From: Pyrinomonadaceae bacterium
GTDB lineage: Bacteria > Acidobacteriota > Blastocatellia > Pyrinomonadales > Pyrinomonadaceae
DNA length: 64,000 nucleotides
Reading direction: 5' to 3'
NCBI GenBank assembly: GCA_019694345.1
Contig: JAIBCA010000074.1
Span: forward strand, 32,960-96,959
Shown: piece after piece, positions 8,823 to 18,174 of the stretch
How the letters are laid out: the number at the start of each line of letters is the position of its first letter
How positions within the stretch are numbered: position 1 is the first letter of the stretch
Notes under the pieces: model-generated
The model's database searches: none
Told to the model about the DNA's origin: nothing
The model's input: only the letters and a program-made list of their open reading frames with translations
Position numbers and translations under genes: made by a program

Positions 8823-9947
8823 ATGCGTATCCTGCAGATCTCATCGGCAAAGACCTTCGGCGGCGGCGAGCGTCATATGCTGGATCTCTGCCGCGGATTG
8901 CAGGATCGCGGCCACGAGGTTTTCATCGCACTGCGTCCTACCAATGAATGGGAAAGCAAGCTCGATTTTGTACCGCAGGATCATTTCCTGCATGTTTCGA
9001 TACGAAATTCGTTCGGGATGTTCAGCGCCAAGCGCATAGGCAGATTTCTCAAGGATCACAACATCGACATCATCCACGCGCATGTCGCACGCGACTATCT
9101 GGCGGCGGGAGTTGCGTGTCGGATCTCGAAGGAAACACGATTTGTCCTGACGCGACACGTGATGTTTCCGCTCAAGCCATTTCATAAATTTGCGTTGAAC
9201 AATGTCGATGCGGCGATCGCGGTATCGCCGGCGGTGCGCGGCCAGCTCGAGAAGATCTTTCCATCGGAAAAGGTTGTTGTGATCAACAACGGTCTGAGCA
9301 TACCCGAGATCGCCGACAGCGACCGCCTGGGTCGCGAATTTCGTGCGTTTCACAACATACCGCCCGACGCTAAGATCGTCGGGACCATCGGCGAACTCAA
9401 ACCTCTCAAGGGACAACGCGACCTGGTGCTTGCCGCAAACGAGATCGCCAAGACCGACGACAAGGCGTATTTCGTCGTTGCCGGAAAGGACAACACTGCC
9501 GATAGAAGATTCCGCCGTGAGCTGCGGCGTTTGGTCAAGGTCTTCGGCCTGGAAAAGAGGTTCTTGTGGCTCGACTGGCTCGAGGATACATCGCCGTTCT
9601 TCGCCGCAGTGGACGTCTTTGTTTCGCCGTCGCACTCGGAGAGTTTTGGGCTCGCCCTGCTTGAGGCGATGACGCGCGGAAAGGCCGTGGTTGCGACCGC
9701 CACCGATGGGGCCAAAGAGCTTCTGGGCAACGTCGGAAAGGTCACGCCGATCGCCGACCCGCTCGAGCTTTCGAAGGCGATCGTGACCTTGCTGAACGAC
9801 ACCGCGCTTGCGAGGGCGACGGGCCAAAAACTTCGGGAGATCGCGTCTGAGCGGTTCTCACTTGATCGAATGGTGGACCTGACGGAGAAGCTATACCTCG
9901 ATGTGACGGCCGGCACAGACAAGGCACGTAGTGCCGATCGATCATAG
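8823..9947 (+). CDS. Glycosyltransferase family 4
   Basis: A 374-residue GT-B glycosyltransferase, expected to transfer a sugar from a nucleotide-sugar donor at the cytoplasmic face of the membrane. The N-terminal Rossmann half begins MRILQISSAKTFGGGERHML (glycine-rich loop plus GGxE/RH acceptor region). The C-terminal half has GTIGELKPLKGQRDLV and the EX7E signature SESFGLALLEAM near residue 275, typical of GT4. ATG 8823 was chosen over the upstream TTG because it begins directly at the first beta strand. The stop at 9947 is 28 bases before the glycogen-debranching gene, so the pair may be one transcript. The acceptor is unknown; LPS-type glycan is as possible as storage glycan. Confidence 0.88.
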   Translation: MRILQISSAKTFGGGERHMLDLCRGLQDRGHEVFIALRPTNEWESKLDFVPQDHFLHVSIRNSFGMFSAKRIGRFLKDHNIDIIHAHVARDYLAAGVACRISKETRFVLTRHVMFPLKPFHKFALNNVDAAIAVSPAVRGQLEKIFPSEKVVVINNGLSIPEIADSDRLGREFRAFHNIPPDAKIVGTIGELKPLKGQRDLVLAANEIAKTDDKAYFVVAGKDNTADRRFRRELRRLVKVFGLEKRFLWLDWLEDTSPFFAAVDVFVSPSHSESFGLALLEAMTRGKAVVATATDGAKELLGNVGKVTPIADPLELSKAIVTLLNDTALARATGQKLREIASERFSLDRMVDLTEKLYLDVTAGTDKARSADRS

Positions 9948-9975
9948 TCATGGTCGGCTTTCTTATCCTTTTAAG

Positions 9976-11949
9976 ATGATCTCATTCGGTCCGGATATTT
10001 GTTGCGACTTTGATGCGGCGACCAGCCGCGAGTGGCTTTTGACGAATGGGATCGGCGGCTTTGCCTGCGGCACGATCTCGGGAGCCGCGACACGCCGCTA
10101 TCACGGCATCCTTACCTCAGCACTCGAGCCGCCGCTCGGACGGATCACCGTCATTTCAAAATACGAAGAGACTCTGGTCGTTAACGGCGTCCGGCACGAG
10201 CTGTCGGCAAACCGCTTTCCGGGCATCATCCACCCGCAGGGGTTTCGGCTCCTGAGCTCGTTTTCCGCCGAGCCGTTTCCGACCTGGACCTTTGCCGTCG
10301 GCGGGGTCGAACTCGTCAAGACCATCTTCATGGTGCACGGCAGCAATACCTCTGTCTGCGAATGGGAGATCAGAAACGGTGCCGGCAATAAGGTCGGGCT
10401 CGAGATCAGGCCGCTGCTGTCATTTGTCGATTATCACCACCTCCAGCACGAGGACGCGAGTCTTAACGCGGACGTCGATATCGAGCGAGATCGCGTCTCG
10501 GTCAGCCCGTACAATAGCCGGCCGACGCTCTCGATCACGCATAATGCGGTATCCGTCGAGCGGTCCGGCTTTTGGTACCGGAATTTTGAGTATTCTATCG
10601 AAAAGGAGCGCGGTTTCGACTTTCATGAGGACCTGTTCCAGCCGTTCGTTCTCGTTTATGACTTGGCGACGCCGGCATTTGCGATCGCGTCCACCGACGA
10701 TCCCGAGGCTCTCGACGCGGCCGCACTCAAGGCGGCTGAGCTGACCCGGCAGATCGATCTGGTTTCGGCATCAGGGGCCGATGACGACATCGAAAAGACG
10801 CTGGTGCTGGCTGCCGATCAGTTTATCGTGAAGCGGGGCGACGGCCATTCGGTCATTGCCGGGTATCCATGGTTTTCCGACTGGGGCCGCGATACGATGA
10901 TCGCCTTGCCCGGGTTGACACTGTCCACCGGCAGGGCCGAGATAGCCCGGGCGATACTGCTCGAGTTTTCAAACCACATTTCTAAAGGGATGATCCCGAA
11001 CCGGTTTCCCGATGCAGGTGAGACGGCCGATTACAATACGGTCGATGCGACGCTGTGGTACTTTGAGGCGATCCGGGCGTATGTGGATGCGACCGGCGAC
11101 CGCGAGTTCGTCGGCGAACTTCTATTCGAAAAGCTGGTCGAGATCATCAGGTGGCATCTCCGCGGCACGCGGTACGGCATACGCGTCGATACTGACGGCA
11201 TGCTCATCGCCGGCGAGCCCGGAACACAGCTCACCTGGATGGACGCGAAGATCGGCGATCTCGTCATCACCCCGCGGATCGGAAAGCCCGTCGAGATACA
11301 GGCACTCTGGTACAACGCTCTGCGAATAATGTCGGACCTCTCACTGCACTTCGGGCGAAAGGCCGAGCATCGCAGGTTCGATTCGATGGCGGAGATGTGC
11401 GAGCAGAGCTTCAACGCGGTCTTTTGGAATGAGGACGAGCAGTGTCTCTTCGACGTTGTGGACCGTAATGAGCGCGATGGGTCTGTCCGTCCAAACCAGA
11501 TCTTTGCCGCCGGGCTGCAGAATACGATGTTGTCTCCGGAACGTCTGCGGGCGGTCGTCGACAAGGTCGAGGCGGAACTTCTAACGTCGGTCGGGTTGAG
11601 GTCACTGTCGCCAAAAGATAGGCGTTATCGCCCTGAATACCTCGGCAGCCCGTTCGAACGCGATTCGGCATACCATCAGGGAACAGTCTGGGCGTGGTTG
11701 ATCGGAGCTTTCATTGACGCGTACGGACGAGCGTATCCCGACAGAATGGATCACGTCGAACGATTTACCGGCGGATTGGTCGATCATCTTTCGACAGCCG
11801 GCATCGGGCAGGTCTCGGAGATATTCGATGCGGAGGAGCCATTTGCTCCACGCGGCTGTTTCGCACAGGCGTGGAGCGTCGGCGAACTGCTTCGAGTCCT
11901 GCGATCAAGGGATCAAAGAACCTATCTCAAAAGCCAAACAACGACTTGA
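9976..11949 (+). CDS. Glycogen debranching enzyme (amylo-alpha-1,6-glucosidase type)
   Basis: A 657-residue protein predicted to remove alpha-1,6 branch stubs from glycogen in the cytoplasm. The N-terminal half (about 1-260) is the all-beta GDE_N domain, starting with the WLLTNGIGGFACGT motif. The C-terminal half is an (alpha/alpha)6 barrel with GYPWFSDWGRDTMIALPGL, DATLWYFEA, TWMDAKIGD and HQGTVWAWLIGAF, which place the catalytic acids as in the archaeal/bacterial GDE_C family. The start at ATG 9976 was chosen since translation upstream of it overlaps the preceding gene and is not conserved-looking. It follows the GT4 gene closely. No glgA, glgB or glgC gene is in the window, so the rest of glycogen metabolism lies elsewhere. 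Confidence 0.92.
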   Translation: MISFGPDICCDFDAATSREWLLTNGIGGFACGTISGAATRRYHGILTSALEPPLGRITVISKYEETLVVNGVRHELSANRFPGIIHPQGFRLLSSFSAEPFPTWTFAVGGVELVKTIFMVHGSNTSVCEWEIRNGAGNKVGLEIRPLLSFVDYHHLQHEDASLNADVDIERDRVSVSPYNSRPTLSITHNAVSVERSGFWYRNFEYSIEKERGFDFHEDLFQPFVLVYDLATPAFAIASTDDPEALDAAALKAAELTRQIDLVSASGADDDIEKTLVLAADQFIVKRGDGHSVIAGYPWFSDWGRDTMIALPGLTLSTGRAEIARAILLEFSNHISKGMIPNRFPDAGETADYNTVDATLWYFEAIRAYVDATGDREFVGELLFEKLVEIIRWHLRGTRYGIRVDTDGMLIAGEPGTQLTWMDAKIGDLVITPRIGKPVEIQALWYNALRIMSDLSLHFGRKAEHRRFDSMAEMCEQSFNAVFWNEDEQCLFDVVDRNERDGSVRPNQIFAAGLQNTMLSPERLRAVVDKVEAELLTSVGLRSLSPKDRRYRPEYLGSPFERDSAYHQGTVWAWLIGAFIDAYGRAYPDRMDHVERFTGGLVDHLSTAGIGQVSEIFDAEEPFAPRGCFAQAWSVGELLRVLRSRDQRTYLKSQTTT

Positions 11950-12016
11950 CGCAGTACAGAAACTAATTGACCGTAATGGTTGATGTTACGGCCGATTGCG
12001 GTTTATCTTTTAGTCT

Positions 12017-13318
12017 ATGAAGACCAACCTTCTATTCCTCCTGATGATACTATTGTATTCATCTATGACCTTTGCGCAGTCGCCGAAAGAACTGGCCGCG
12101 ATGTGGGAAAAAGAACATATTTCGCGGTTGTTTCCGTCCGATGTGCGGCATAAGGACCTGTTGGTCTATCTCGAAGAACTCCGCAAGCTCGGCCTAAAGG
12201 TAGAGGAAGTAGGCCGCAGCAATGCCGAGAGGTCGATCTTCCAGGTCGAGTTTGGCCGCGGCCCGCTGAAGATATTTATGTGGTCGCAGATGCACGGCGA
12301 CGAACCGACCGCGACGTCGGCGCTGATCGACATGCTCGCGTATTTCCAGAAGAACCGCCAAACAGACTGGGTCAAGAAGATCGAGGAAACGATGACCATT
12401 CGTGCCGTGCCGATGCTCAATCCCGACGGGGCCGAGGCGTACCAACGGCGCAATCTTCAGGGGATCGATATCAATCGTGACGCTGTCGATCTGCGTACGC
12501 CCGAGGCCAGGCTTTTGAAAAAGCTGCGCGACGATTGGTCGCCGGCGATCGGCTTTAATCTGCACAATCAGCAAGCATTAACGACAGTTGGGATGACGCC
12601 AAAGCAGGCTGCCATCTCGCTATTGGTCGTTTTTGGCGATGAGGCCAAAACGCTCAACGAAGGACAGGCGCGAAATCAGCGCATCGCAGCCGCGATGGCT
12701 GAGGCTTTGCAGCAACTGATACCGGGCCACATAGGGCGTTATGACGACGAGTGGACGCCGACCGCGTTCGGGGATAATTTCTCTGCGTGGGGCACCCCGG
12801 TCATATTGGTCGAAACCGGCGCGTTGCACGGGCGCGACGAGATGTATCTGGTCAAACTTAATTTCGTGGCTTTTGTTACGGCAATTCAGTCGATCGTTAC
12901 CGGCAGTGAACGATCGCAAAATCCCGCAGCATACATTTCGCTGCCGAGTAATGGTTCGGGCGGGCTAGTTAATTATGTCTTTCGCCGTGCAAACATCATC
13001 AATAATGGAGAAGTGACGGTCGGTGATATCGGCGTCGTTGCTGCACGGCGGCGGGCGAGTTTTACCGTTTCGGCCAAGATCTCCTCGGTTGGGACGCTTA
13101 ACGCGATAACCGGGCTTGATGAATACGATGCATCGGGTTTTTACTTATATCAGCGTTTCGGAAAGACGAAGCCGGGCGAACTCGGCGAGTTCTATTTTTA
13201 TAAACTCGATCGGACGGTAGATTGGAAAAGCACCGATCTGGCCTACAAATTTCCGCCCGACGCGATATTCTCAGCCGGAAGGTTCATTAAAGGTGCGGGC
13301 CTCGTACCTAAGAAATAG
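12017..13318 (+). CDS. Secreted M14-family zinc carboxypeptidase-like protein
   Basis: A 433-residue exported peptidase. The signal peptide is residues 1-21 (ending TFAQ). The M14 core has MHGDEPTA (HxxE zinc ligands near residues 93-96), a PMLNPDGAEAYQRRN segment, GIDINRD (substrate-binding Asn-Arg pair), FNLHNQQ (third zinc His) and VETGAL (catalytic Glu region). M14 enzymes remove C-terminal residues or cleave peptidoglycan peptides. The last 120 residues are beta-rich and may be an accessory domain. It is followed after eight bases by recN, so the two are probably co-transcribed, though no functional link is evident. The exact substrate is not predictable. Confidence 0.88.
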   Translation: MKTNLLFLLMILLYSSMTFAQSPKELAAMWEKEHISRLFPSDVRHKDLLVYLEELRKLGLKVEEVGRSNAERSIFQVEFGRGPLKIFMWSQMHGDEPTATSALIDMLAYFQKNRQTDWVKKIEETMTIRAVPMLNPDGAEAYQRRNLQGIDINRDAVDLRTPEARLLKKLRDDWSPAIGFNLHNQQALTTVGMTPKQAAISLLVVFGDEAKTLNEGQARNQRIAAAMAEALQQLIPGHIGRYDDEWTPTAFGDNFSAWGTPVILVETGALHGRDEMYLVKLNFVAFVTAIQSIVTGSERSQNPAAYISLPSNGSGGLVNYVFRRANIINNGEVTVGDIGVVAARRRASFTVSAKISSVGTLNAITGLDEYDASGFYLYQRFGKTKPGELGEFYFYKLDRTVDWKSTDLAYKFPPDAIFSAGRFIKGAGLVPKK

Positions 13319-13326
13319 AAATTGGC

Positions 13327-15018
13327 GTGTTAACCCTCTTTAAGATCAAGAACATAGCTTTGATCGACCGTCTCGAACTTGAGTTCGGCTCGGGCCTTAA
13401 CCTGCTCACCGGTGAGACCGGTTCCGGCAAGTCGATCATCGTAGACAGCCTTGGGGCTCTGACCGGTGACCGTGTTTCAAGCGACCTTATCAAACAAGGC
13501 GAATCTGCGGCCCAGATCGAGGGAAGTTTCAAGGTCGAACCGAATGCGACGCTTATTGCCATTTTCGAAGAGGCCGGGGTTGACCTCGATCCCGACTCTG
13601 AGATCATCGTTCGCCGCGATATCTCGCTTGCCGGCAAAAACCGTATATTCGTCAATGATCAGAGTGTTACGCAGAACTTTCTTAAACGCCTCGGAGAGTA
13701 TCTCGTTGAAATTCACGGCCAGGGCGAGCAAGCAGCGCTTTACCGTGTCGAAACGCACATCGGAATGCTGGATGAGTTCGCTGACGTTAAAGAGTCGGCC
13801 CGATCGGTCGAAGCGGCATTTTTCGAACTGGCAGCCGTTAAGGCCGAGCTTGCAAATCTGGAAAAGGACGAGTCCGAGAAGCTTCAGCTTTTGGATATTT
13901 TGAGATACCAGGTCGATGAGATAAAGCGGGCAGGCCTGCGGCCCGGCGAAGATGCCGAACTCGAAGAAGAGAAACGACGCGTTGGCAATGCCGAAAAGCT
14001 GTCGAACCTCAGCGACGAGGCGTATGCTCTGCTCTACGACAACGACCAGTCAACGGTCTCTACATTGGAAAAGGCGGCCCGCAAGATAGCCGAACTTGGC
14101 GAGTACGACGCGAGCTTTCGCGAGTTTGATGATGGGTTAAGGTCGGCTCAGGCGGTTATCGAGGAGCTGGCGATCGCCGCTCGCGACTTTCGCCGCGGGC
14201 TCGACTTTTCGCCTGAGCGGCTGAACGAGATCGAGGACAGGTTGGCCGAGATATCGCGGTTAAAGCGGAAATACGGTGAAAGTACCGAAGCGATCCTTTC
14301 GCACCTGGCTGAGTCAGAGCGTCGTCTGGCCAATATCGAGACCGCGGAGCTTCGCGAAAAGGAACTTAAGAAAGAGCTTGCGGACAAACGTCTGGCGTAC
14401 GTCGCGGCGGCGGAAAAGCTGCATCAAAAGAGGATAGAAGCCGCACGGGCCTTCGAAACGGCGGTCGAGGCCAATCTTAAAGGTGTCGCTCTCGAAAGGG
14501 CCAAGTTTGAAGTGCGGATCGATTCTCCCGATCCGGATGTGCCTGAGTCTGACGGCCGATTTACGTCCAAGGGCTTCGACACGGTCGAATTTTACTTTTC
14601 GGCCAACCCCGGTGAGCCGGCCAAGCCGCTTTCTAAGGTCGCGTCCGGGGGCGAAGCCTCGCGCCTGATGCTGATACTCAAAACCACGCTTCGATCGGGC
14701 GGGATCGAAAAGGCAGCAGTGTTTGATGAGATCGATGTCGGGATCGGCGGCCGCGTGGCGGAGGCTGTCGGCCGAAAGCTGAAAGAGCTCTCGGGGGCGC
14801 AGCAGGTCTTGTGCGTCACCCACCAACCGCAGATCGCATCGCTGGCAGACAGGCATTTCGTTGTCGAAAAGGACATCGCCGGCTCAAGTACATCGGTCAC
14901 GGTGAGGGAACTCGATGCCGGCGAGCGCCTCGAGGAGATCGCCAGAATGCTCGCGGGCGAGCAGATCACCGATGCGGCTCGCGAAAACGCCAGAGCAATG
15001 CTCGGAAAGGCGAACTAG
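13327..15018 (+). CDS. recN: DNA repair protein RecN
   Basis: A 563-residue SMC-like ATPase acting in double-strand-break repair. It starts with GTG at 13327, giving the classic RecN N-terminus LTLFKIKNIALIDRLELEF. Walker A is GETGSGKS (near residues 32-39). A long charged helical region, about 150-370, is the coiled coil. The C-terminal ATPase half has LSKVASGGEASRLMLILK (signature motif), AAVFDEIDVGIGG (Walker B) and VLCVTHQPQIASLAD. The length is normal for the family. The gene lies eight bases after the M14 peptidase and 34 bases before an asparaginase. No obvious LexA-type operator was seen in the short upstream gap. Confidence 0.97.
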   Translation: MLTLFKIKNIALIDRLELEFGSGLNLLTGETGSGKSIIVDSLGALTGDRVSSDLIKQGESAAQIEGSFKVEPNATLIAIFEEAGVDLDPDSEIIVRRDISLAGKNRIFVNDQSVTQNFLKRLGEYLVEIHGQGEQAALYRVETHIGMLDEFADVKESARSVEAAFFELAAVKAELANLEKDESEKLQLLDILRYQVDEIKRAGLRPGEDAELEEEKRRVGNAEKLSNLSDEAYALLYDNDQSTVSTLEKAARKIAELGEYDASFREFDDGLRSAQAVIEELAIAARDFRRGLDFSPERLNEIEDRLAEISRLKRKYGESTEAILSHLAESERRLANIETAELREKELKKELADKRLAYVAAAEKLHQKRIEAARAFETAVEANLKGVALERAKFEVRIDSPDPDVPESDGRFTSKGFDTVEFYFSANPGEPAKPLSKVASGGEASRLMLILKTTLRSGGIEKAAVFDEIDVGIGGRVAEAVGRKLKELSGAQQVLCVTHQPQIASLADRHFVVEKDIAGSSTSVTVRELDAGERLEEIARMLAGEQITDAARENARAMLGKAN

Positions 15019-15052
15019 TTTACGCCGTCGGCCGGCTTCGGCAGAGTTTTTT

Positions 15053-16072
15053 ATGATCGCTGACATTTTAGCTAAGGTCATTCGCGGCGATACGGTCGAA
15101 TCGGTCCACCGGGGGCACTATCTGGTGATCGACGGCAAAGGCAACACACTCGCCTCGGCCGGTGATCCGTCGACGGTCACATACTTTCGCTCATCCTGTA
15201 AATCTATACAGGCTATACCGTTCATTGCGAGCGGTGCGGCCGATCGATTCGGCTTCTCGGACGACGAGATCGCTCTTGCGGTCGCGTCACACTCGGGCGA
15301 GAGGATGCATGTCGAGATTGCCGCCCGTATGCTCGCCAAGGCAGGATTCAGCGAAAAGGACCTCAGATGCGGTGCTCATTTGCCCTTTAACGAACAAGAG
15401 TCGCAACGAATGATATCGGCGGGGGAGAAGCCGAACCAGCTGCACAACAACTGTTCGGGCAAACACGCCGCGATGCTGGCTTTGGCACGGCACATCGGGG
15501 CTGACCCGGCGAACTATGATCTGCTTTCCAATCCGGTCCAAGCGGCGATCCTCGAGCGTATCTCTGAGTTTTCGGAGGTGCCGGCGAGCGAGATCGCGAT
15601 CGGCATCGACGGTTGTGCTGCGCCAAATTTCGCCGTGCCGGTCGCGGCTATGGCCAGGAGTTTCAACAACCTCTTGAACCCGCCGGATTCGTTCGACGAT
15701 GCAACACGTGTGGCTTGCCGCCGGATCGTCAAAGCGATGATCGACCATCCCAAACTCGTCGGCGGAACCGGCCGACTCGACACAATGATCATGGAGGCCG
15801 CTCGCGGAGCTTTGGTCTGCAAGGTCGGAGCGGACGGTGTTTGGCTATGCGGCGTGTCGCCGTCGGCGAAATGTCCAAACGGACTCACGATCGCTCTCAA
15901 GATTGAGGACGGCGATGACCATCTGTCCCGGCCGGTCGTTGCGGTCGAACTGCTTCGAAAGCTTGGGTTGCTTGCAGCAAATGACCTGCCCGAGGTTGCT
16001 CCGATGCCGGTACGGAATCGTCGCGGAGACGTCGTGGGGCGGATCGAGGCTGTGATCGACGCCCGGTTTTGA
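15053..16072 (+). CDS. L-asparaginase II, zinc-dependent class (AnsA/ReAV type)
   Basis: A 339-residue cytoplasmic enzyme of the PF06089 family, which converts asparagine to aspartate and ammonia. The residues known from the Rhizobium etli enzyme are all visible, shifted by about one: Ser47 and Lys50 in FRSSCK, Ser81 in ASHSGE, the zinc set Cys134 and Lys137 in NNCSGK plus Cys188 in GIDGCAAP, and a later Lys in ALVCKVGADGVW. The length matches the family. ATG 15053 was chosen because the longer frame overlaps the end of recN and adds only Arg/Ser-rich sequence. It stands 34 bases after recN and is followed by a 166-base gap. Serine-hydrolase-like chemistry is family knowledge; activity here is inferred. 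Confidence 0.93.
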   Translation: MIADILAKVIRGDTVESVHRGHYLVIDGKGNTLASAGDPSTVTYFRSSCKSIQAIPFIASGAADRFGFSDDEIALAVASHSGERMHVEIAARMLAKAGFSEKDLRCGAHLPFNEQESQRMISAGEKPNQLHNNCSGKHAAMLALARHIGADPANYDLLSNPVQAAILERISEFSEVPASEIAIGIDGCAAPNFAVPVAAMARSFNNLLNPPDSFDDATRVACRRIVKAMIDHPKLVGGTGRLDTMIMEAARGALVCKVGADGVWLCGVSPSAKCPNGLTIALKIEDGDDHLSRPVVAVELLRKLGLLAANDLPEVAPMPVRNRRGDVVGRIEAVIDARF

Positions 16073-16238
16073 CCTTCTCCCGGAACCGGCGGTTTGCCGC
16101 CGAATTGACGGGCCTCCAAGGTTTTTTGCTGAAATTCAATACCAAAAGGTTCATACTGTAGTGGGAAGGTTGTAAGCCGTTCGGCGTTGCGGTCTGCTTG
16201 ATCGTGGTTTCCCGCCTTTACCGGGGAGTGGTAAGGCC

Positions 16239-17447
16239 ATGTGCGTCAAGATCTTTGAAAATTCACGATGCGAACGTAAATTGCGTTCCGATCCAAGTAG
16301 ACACATCTATCTGGGAATTGTCCTGGCACTTGTCCTGATAGCATTGCCGCTGGCAGGTACAACAGATTGTCAGGGAAACCGCCGATCCTCGTCGATCGTG
16401 GTTCACGATAACACCCAGGCCAAGTACGGCGGCGAGAAAGCGACGGCCGATCTGCGGAATGCCTTCGAATCTGCGCTTGCGCGCGAGAACCCGTGTGTCG
16501 AGACAGTTGACGATCAGGATATTCGCGAAGCTCTTCAGGATGAGCGTGACCGGGCGCTTCTCGAAGGAGGGGATTCGACCGAGACGCTGGCGGCGATCGC
16601 CCAGCGGATGAATGCGAATCTGATAATGTCGGTCAGCGCGACGCCTGGCCCGAATGGCACGACCGTGTATTCGGCCGTTGTTATGGACTCACGAACGGCC
16701 CGTGCGGTCGCCCGCGGTGCGGGTACGTCGGCAAACGAGATCGCGGAGAGTTTGGTAAGTTCATTGAAACCGTACTTGGCAGAAGATTGCAAACCGCATT
16801 GGATCGGCAATGTCATTTACGAAAGCACCTTCAGTGAGAGCAAGGAGACCAAGGACGGAGGAGCCGCACACGCAGCTCGGAAAAATACAAAACGGACCAC
16901 AACGCAGGCGTCCAGAATGAACACCATGATCAGAGCCGTGCTGCAGCCGCCGGCTGACGCCAAGGCCTCGGTCAACTCGCCGAATGCCAGAGTGATCCAC
17001 CGTGTGAACTCTACCTTTACCAAAAATTCGACCACATCGGGCGAGCAGTTATGCCGGCTGCCGGGTAGAAATCCCTTTTTCAAATCGTTTAGCGAAGACT
17101 TTACGGAAACGGTCACCCAACTCGGACAAGGCGTCGAGACGATGCCGGTTTTCATCTCGGTCAACAGCGATGGCAGTTACACCATCAGCGTGATAGCTCC
17201 CGGCGGGGTCATGCTTGGTAAGATCGAAACCTCGAGCAGCCACGCGACCTGTGCGGCCGAGGACGTTCCGCCGACCAAGGACGCTGTCAGTATGCCCGAA
17301 GGCAAACTGCAATCGACCAGTTTTGAAGCAACCGGCAAGACAGATCCCAAGAATCTGACGCAACTTGCAGGCTCGCAAAAATTGCCTGACGGGCGAACGA
17401 CGATCACTTGGAGTCTCAGACTGGTAAAACCGAAGGGGTCAAAATGA
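16239..17447 (+). CDS. Secreted protein with TolB-N/CsgG-like first half
   Basis: A 402-residue protein not assigned to a named family. A basic N-terminus is followed by a hydrophobic stretch at about 26-42 (GIVLALVLIALPLAG), suggesting export. Residues 55-190 read like the alpha/beta fold of periplasmic TolB-N/CsgG-type proteins: SSSIVVHDN, a helical FESALAREN, LAAIAQRMNANLIMSVSATPG, YSAVVMDSRTARAVARGAG, then a helix. The second half (200-400) is Ser/Thr-rich with several Cys (near 176, 266 and 334) and beta strands such as FISVNSDGSYTISVIAPGG. The gene is followed after 31 bases by a methyltransferase. Function unknown; an outer-membrane assembly or surface role is a guess. Confidence 0.6.
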   Translation: MCVKIFENSRCERKLRSDPSRHIYLGIVLALVLIALPLAGTTDCQGNRRSSSIVVHDNTQAKYGGEKATADLRNAFESALARENPCVETVDDQDIREALQDERDRALLEGGDSTETLAAIAQRMNANLIMSVSATPGPNGTTVYSAVVMDSRTARAVARGAGTSANEIAESLVSSLKPYLAEDCKPHWIGNVIYESTFSESKETKDGGAAHAARKNTKRTTTQASRMNTMIRAVLQPPADAKASVNSPNARVIHRVNSTFTKNSTTSGEQLCRLPGRNPFFKSFSEDFTETVTQLGQGVETMPVFISVNSDGSYTISVIAPGGVMLGKIETSSSHATCAAEDVPPTKDAVSMPEGKLQSTSFEATGKTDPKNLTQLAGSQKLPDGRTTITWSLRLVKPKGSK

Positions 17448-17478
17448 TCGGCGGTAAGAACTGCCGCCGGACAGTTTT

Positions 17479-18165
17479 ATGAACGAAGACGAACAGTACT
17501 ACGCTGCCACAAAAGCTAATTTTCTCGAATCTCTGAACACCGCTGAGGATGCAGACGGTCTTGGTTCGGAGATCGGCGACATCGAGGTGTCGAGTGTCCT
17601 CGATGTCGGTTGCGGCATCGGGCAAGCTCTTTATCCGCTGGCGGTTGCGGTCGGCGCCAGCGGCGTCGGTATCGACGTCAGCGAGGAAAGCCTGCGGATC
17701 GGCCAGACGATATATCTGGAAAAGTTTCCCAACGCTCGTGTCTTGTTCGTGCGTTCGATGGCAGAAACGCTGCCCTTTGAAAACGAAAGCTTCGATCTAC
17801 TGAACTGCGGTCTTGCGCTGCCGTATATGGATAATGCTCTCGCGATCTCCGAGATGGCTCGCGTCATGCGACCCGGCGGGGTTCTGCTGCTGAAGATCCA
17901 TCACCCGCGATTCTATTTTGGTGAGATCGTTCGCGGGCTAAAAGGCGCCGGCATGTCGCCGATCATTCACGGATCACGCGTCTTGGCCGCCGGCACCGTG
18001 TATCACGTTTTCGGCCGTCAGCCGCGATTTAAGCCGCTACATGAGTCATATCAGACCGAATGGATGCTTCGCCGCGAATTGCCGCGGCACGGTTTGAGCA
18101 TCGAACGCCCGCAAAAGAAAACAAATGCGGCGACGCCGGCATTTGTGATCAAAAAGGCGGTCTAG
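17479..18165 (+). CDS. Class I SAM-dependent methyltransferase
   Basis: A 228-residue Methyltransf_11-type enzyme. Motif I is VLDVGCGIGQALY at about residues 39-51. The acidic residue ending strand 2 is in VGIDVSEES. Motif II/III regions are ETLPFENESFDLLNCGLALPYM and EMARVMRPGGVLLLKIH, the usual order for a small-molecule methyltransferase. The C-terminal 60 residues are basic and may cap the acceptor site. It is 31 bases downstream of the secreted TolB-like protein and is convergent with the large oxidoreductase, whose stop is ten bases away. The substrate cannot be predicted. Confidence 0.88.
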   Translation: MNEDEQYYAATKANFLESLNTAEDADGLGSEIGDIEVSSVLDVGCGIGQALYPLAVAVGASGVGIDVSEESLRIGQTIYLEKFPNARVLFVRSMAETLPFENESFDLLNCGLALPYMDNALAISEMARVMRPGGVLLLKIHHPRFYFGEIVRGLKGAGMSPIIHGSRVLAAGTVYHVFGRQPRFKPLHESYQTEWMLRRELPRHGLSIERPQKKTNAATPAFVIKKAV

Positions 18166-18174
18166 CCGCCGGCA

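Noticed and set aside
8841..9827. 328-residue open frame antisense to the GT4 glycosyltransferase
   Set aside because: Shadow frame; composition is Arg/Glu/His-heavy with no fold signal.
16087..16102. CGGCGG-TTTG-CCGCCG hairpin after the asparaginase gene
   Set aside because: The stem is perfect but no T-run follows directly, so it is not called a terminator.
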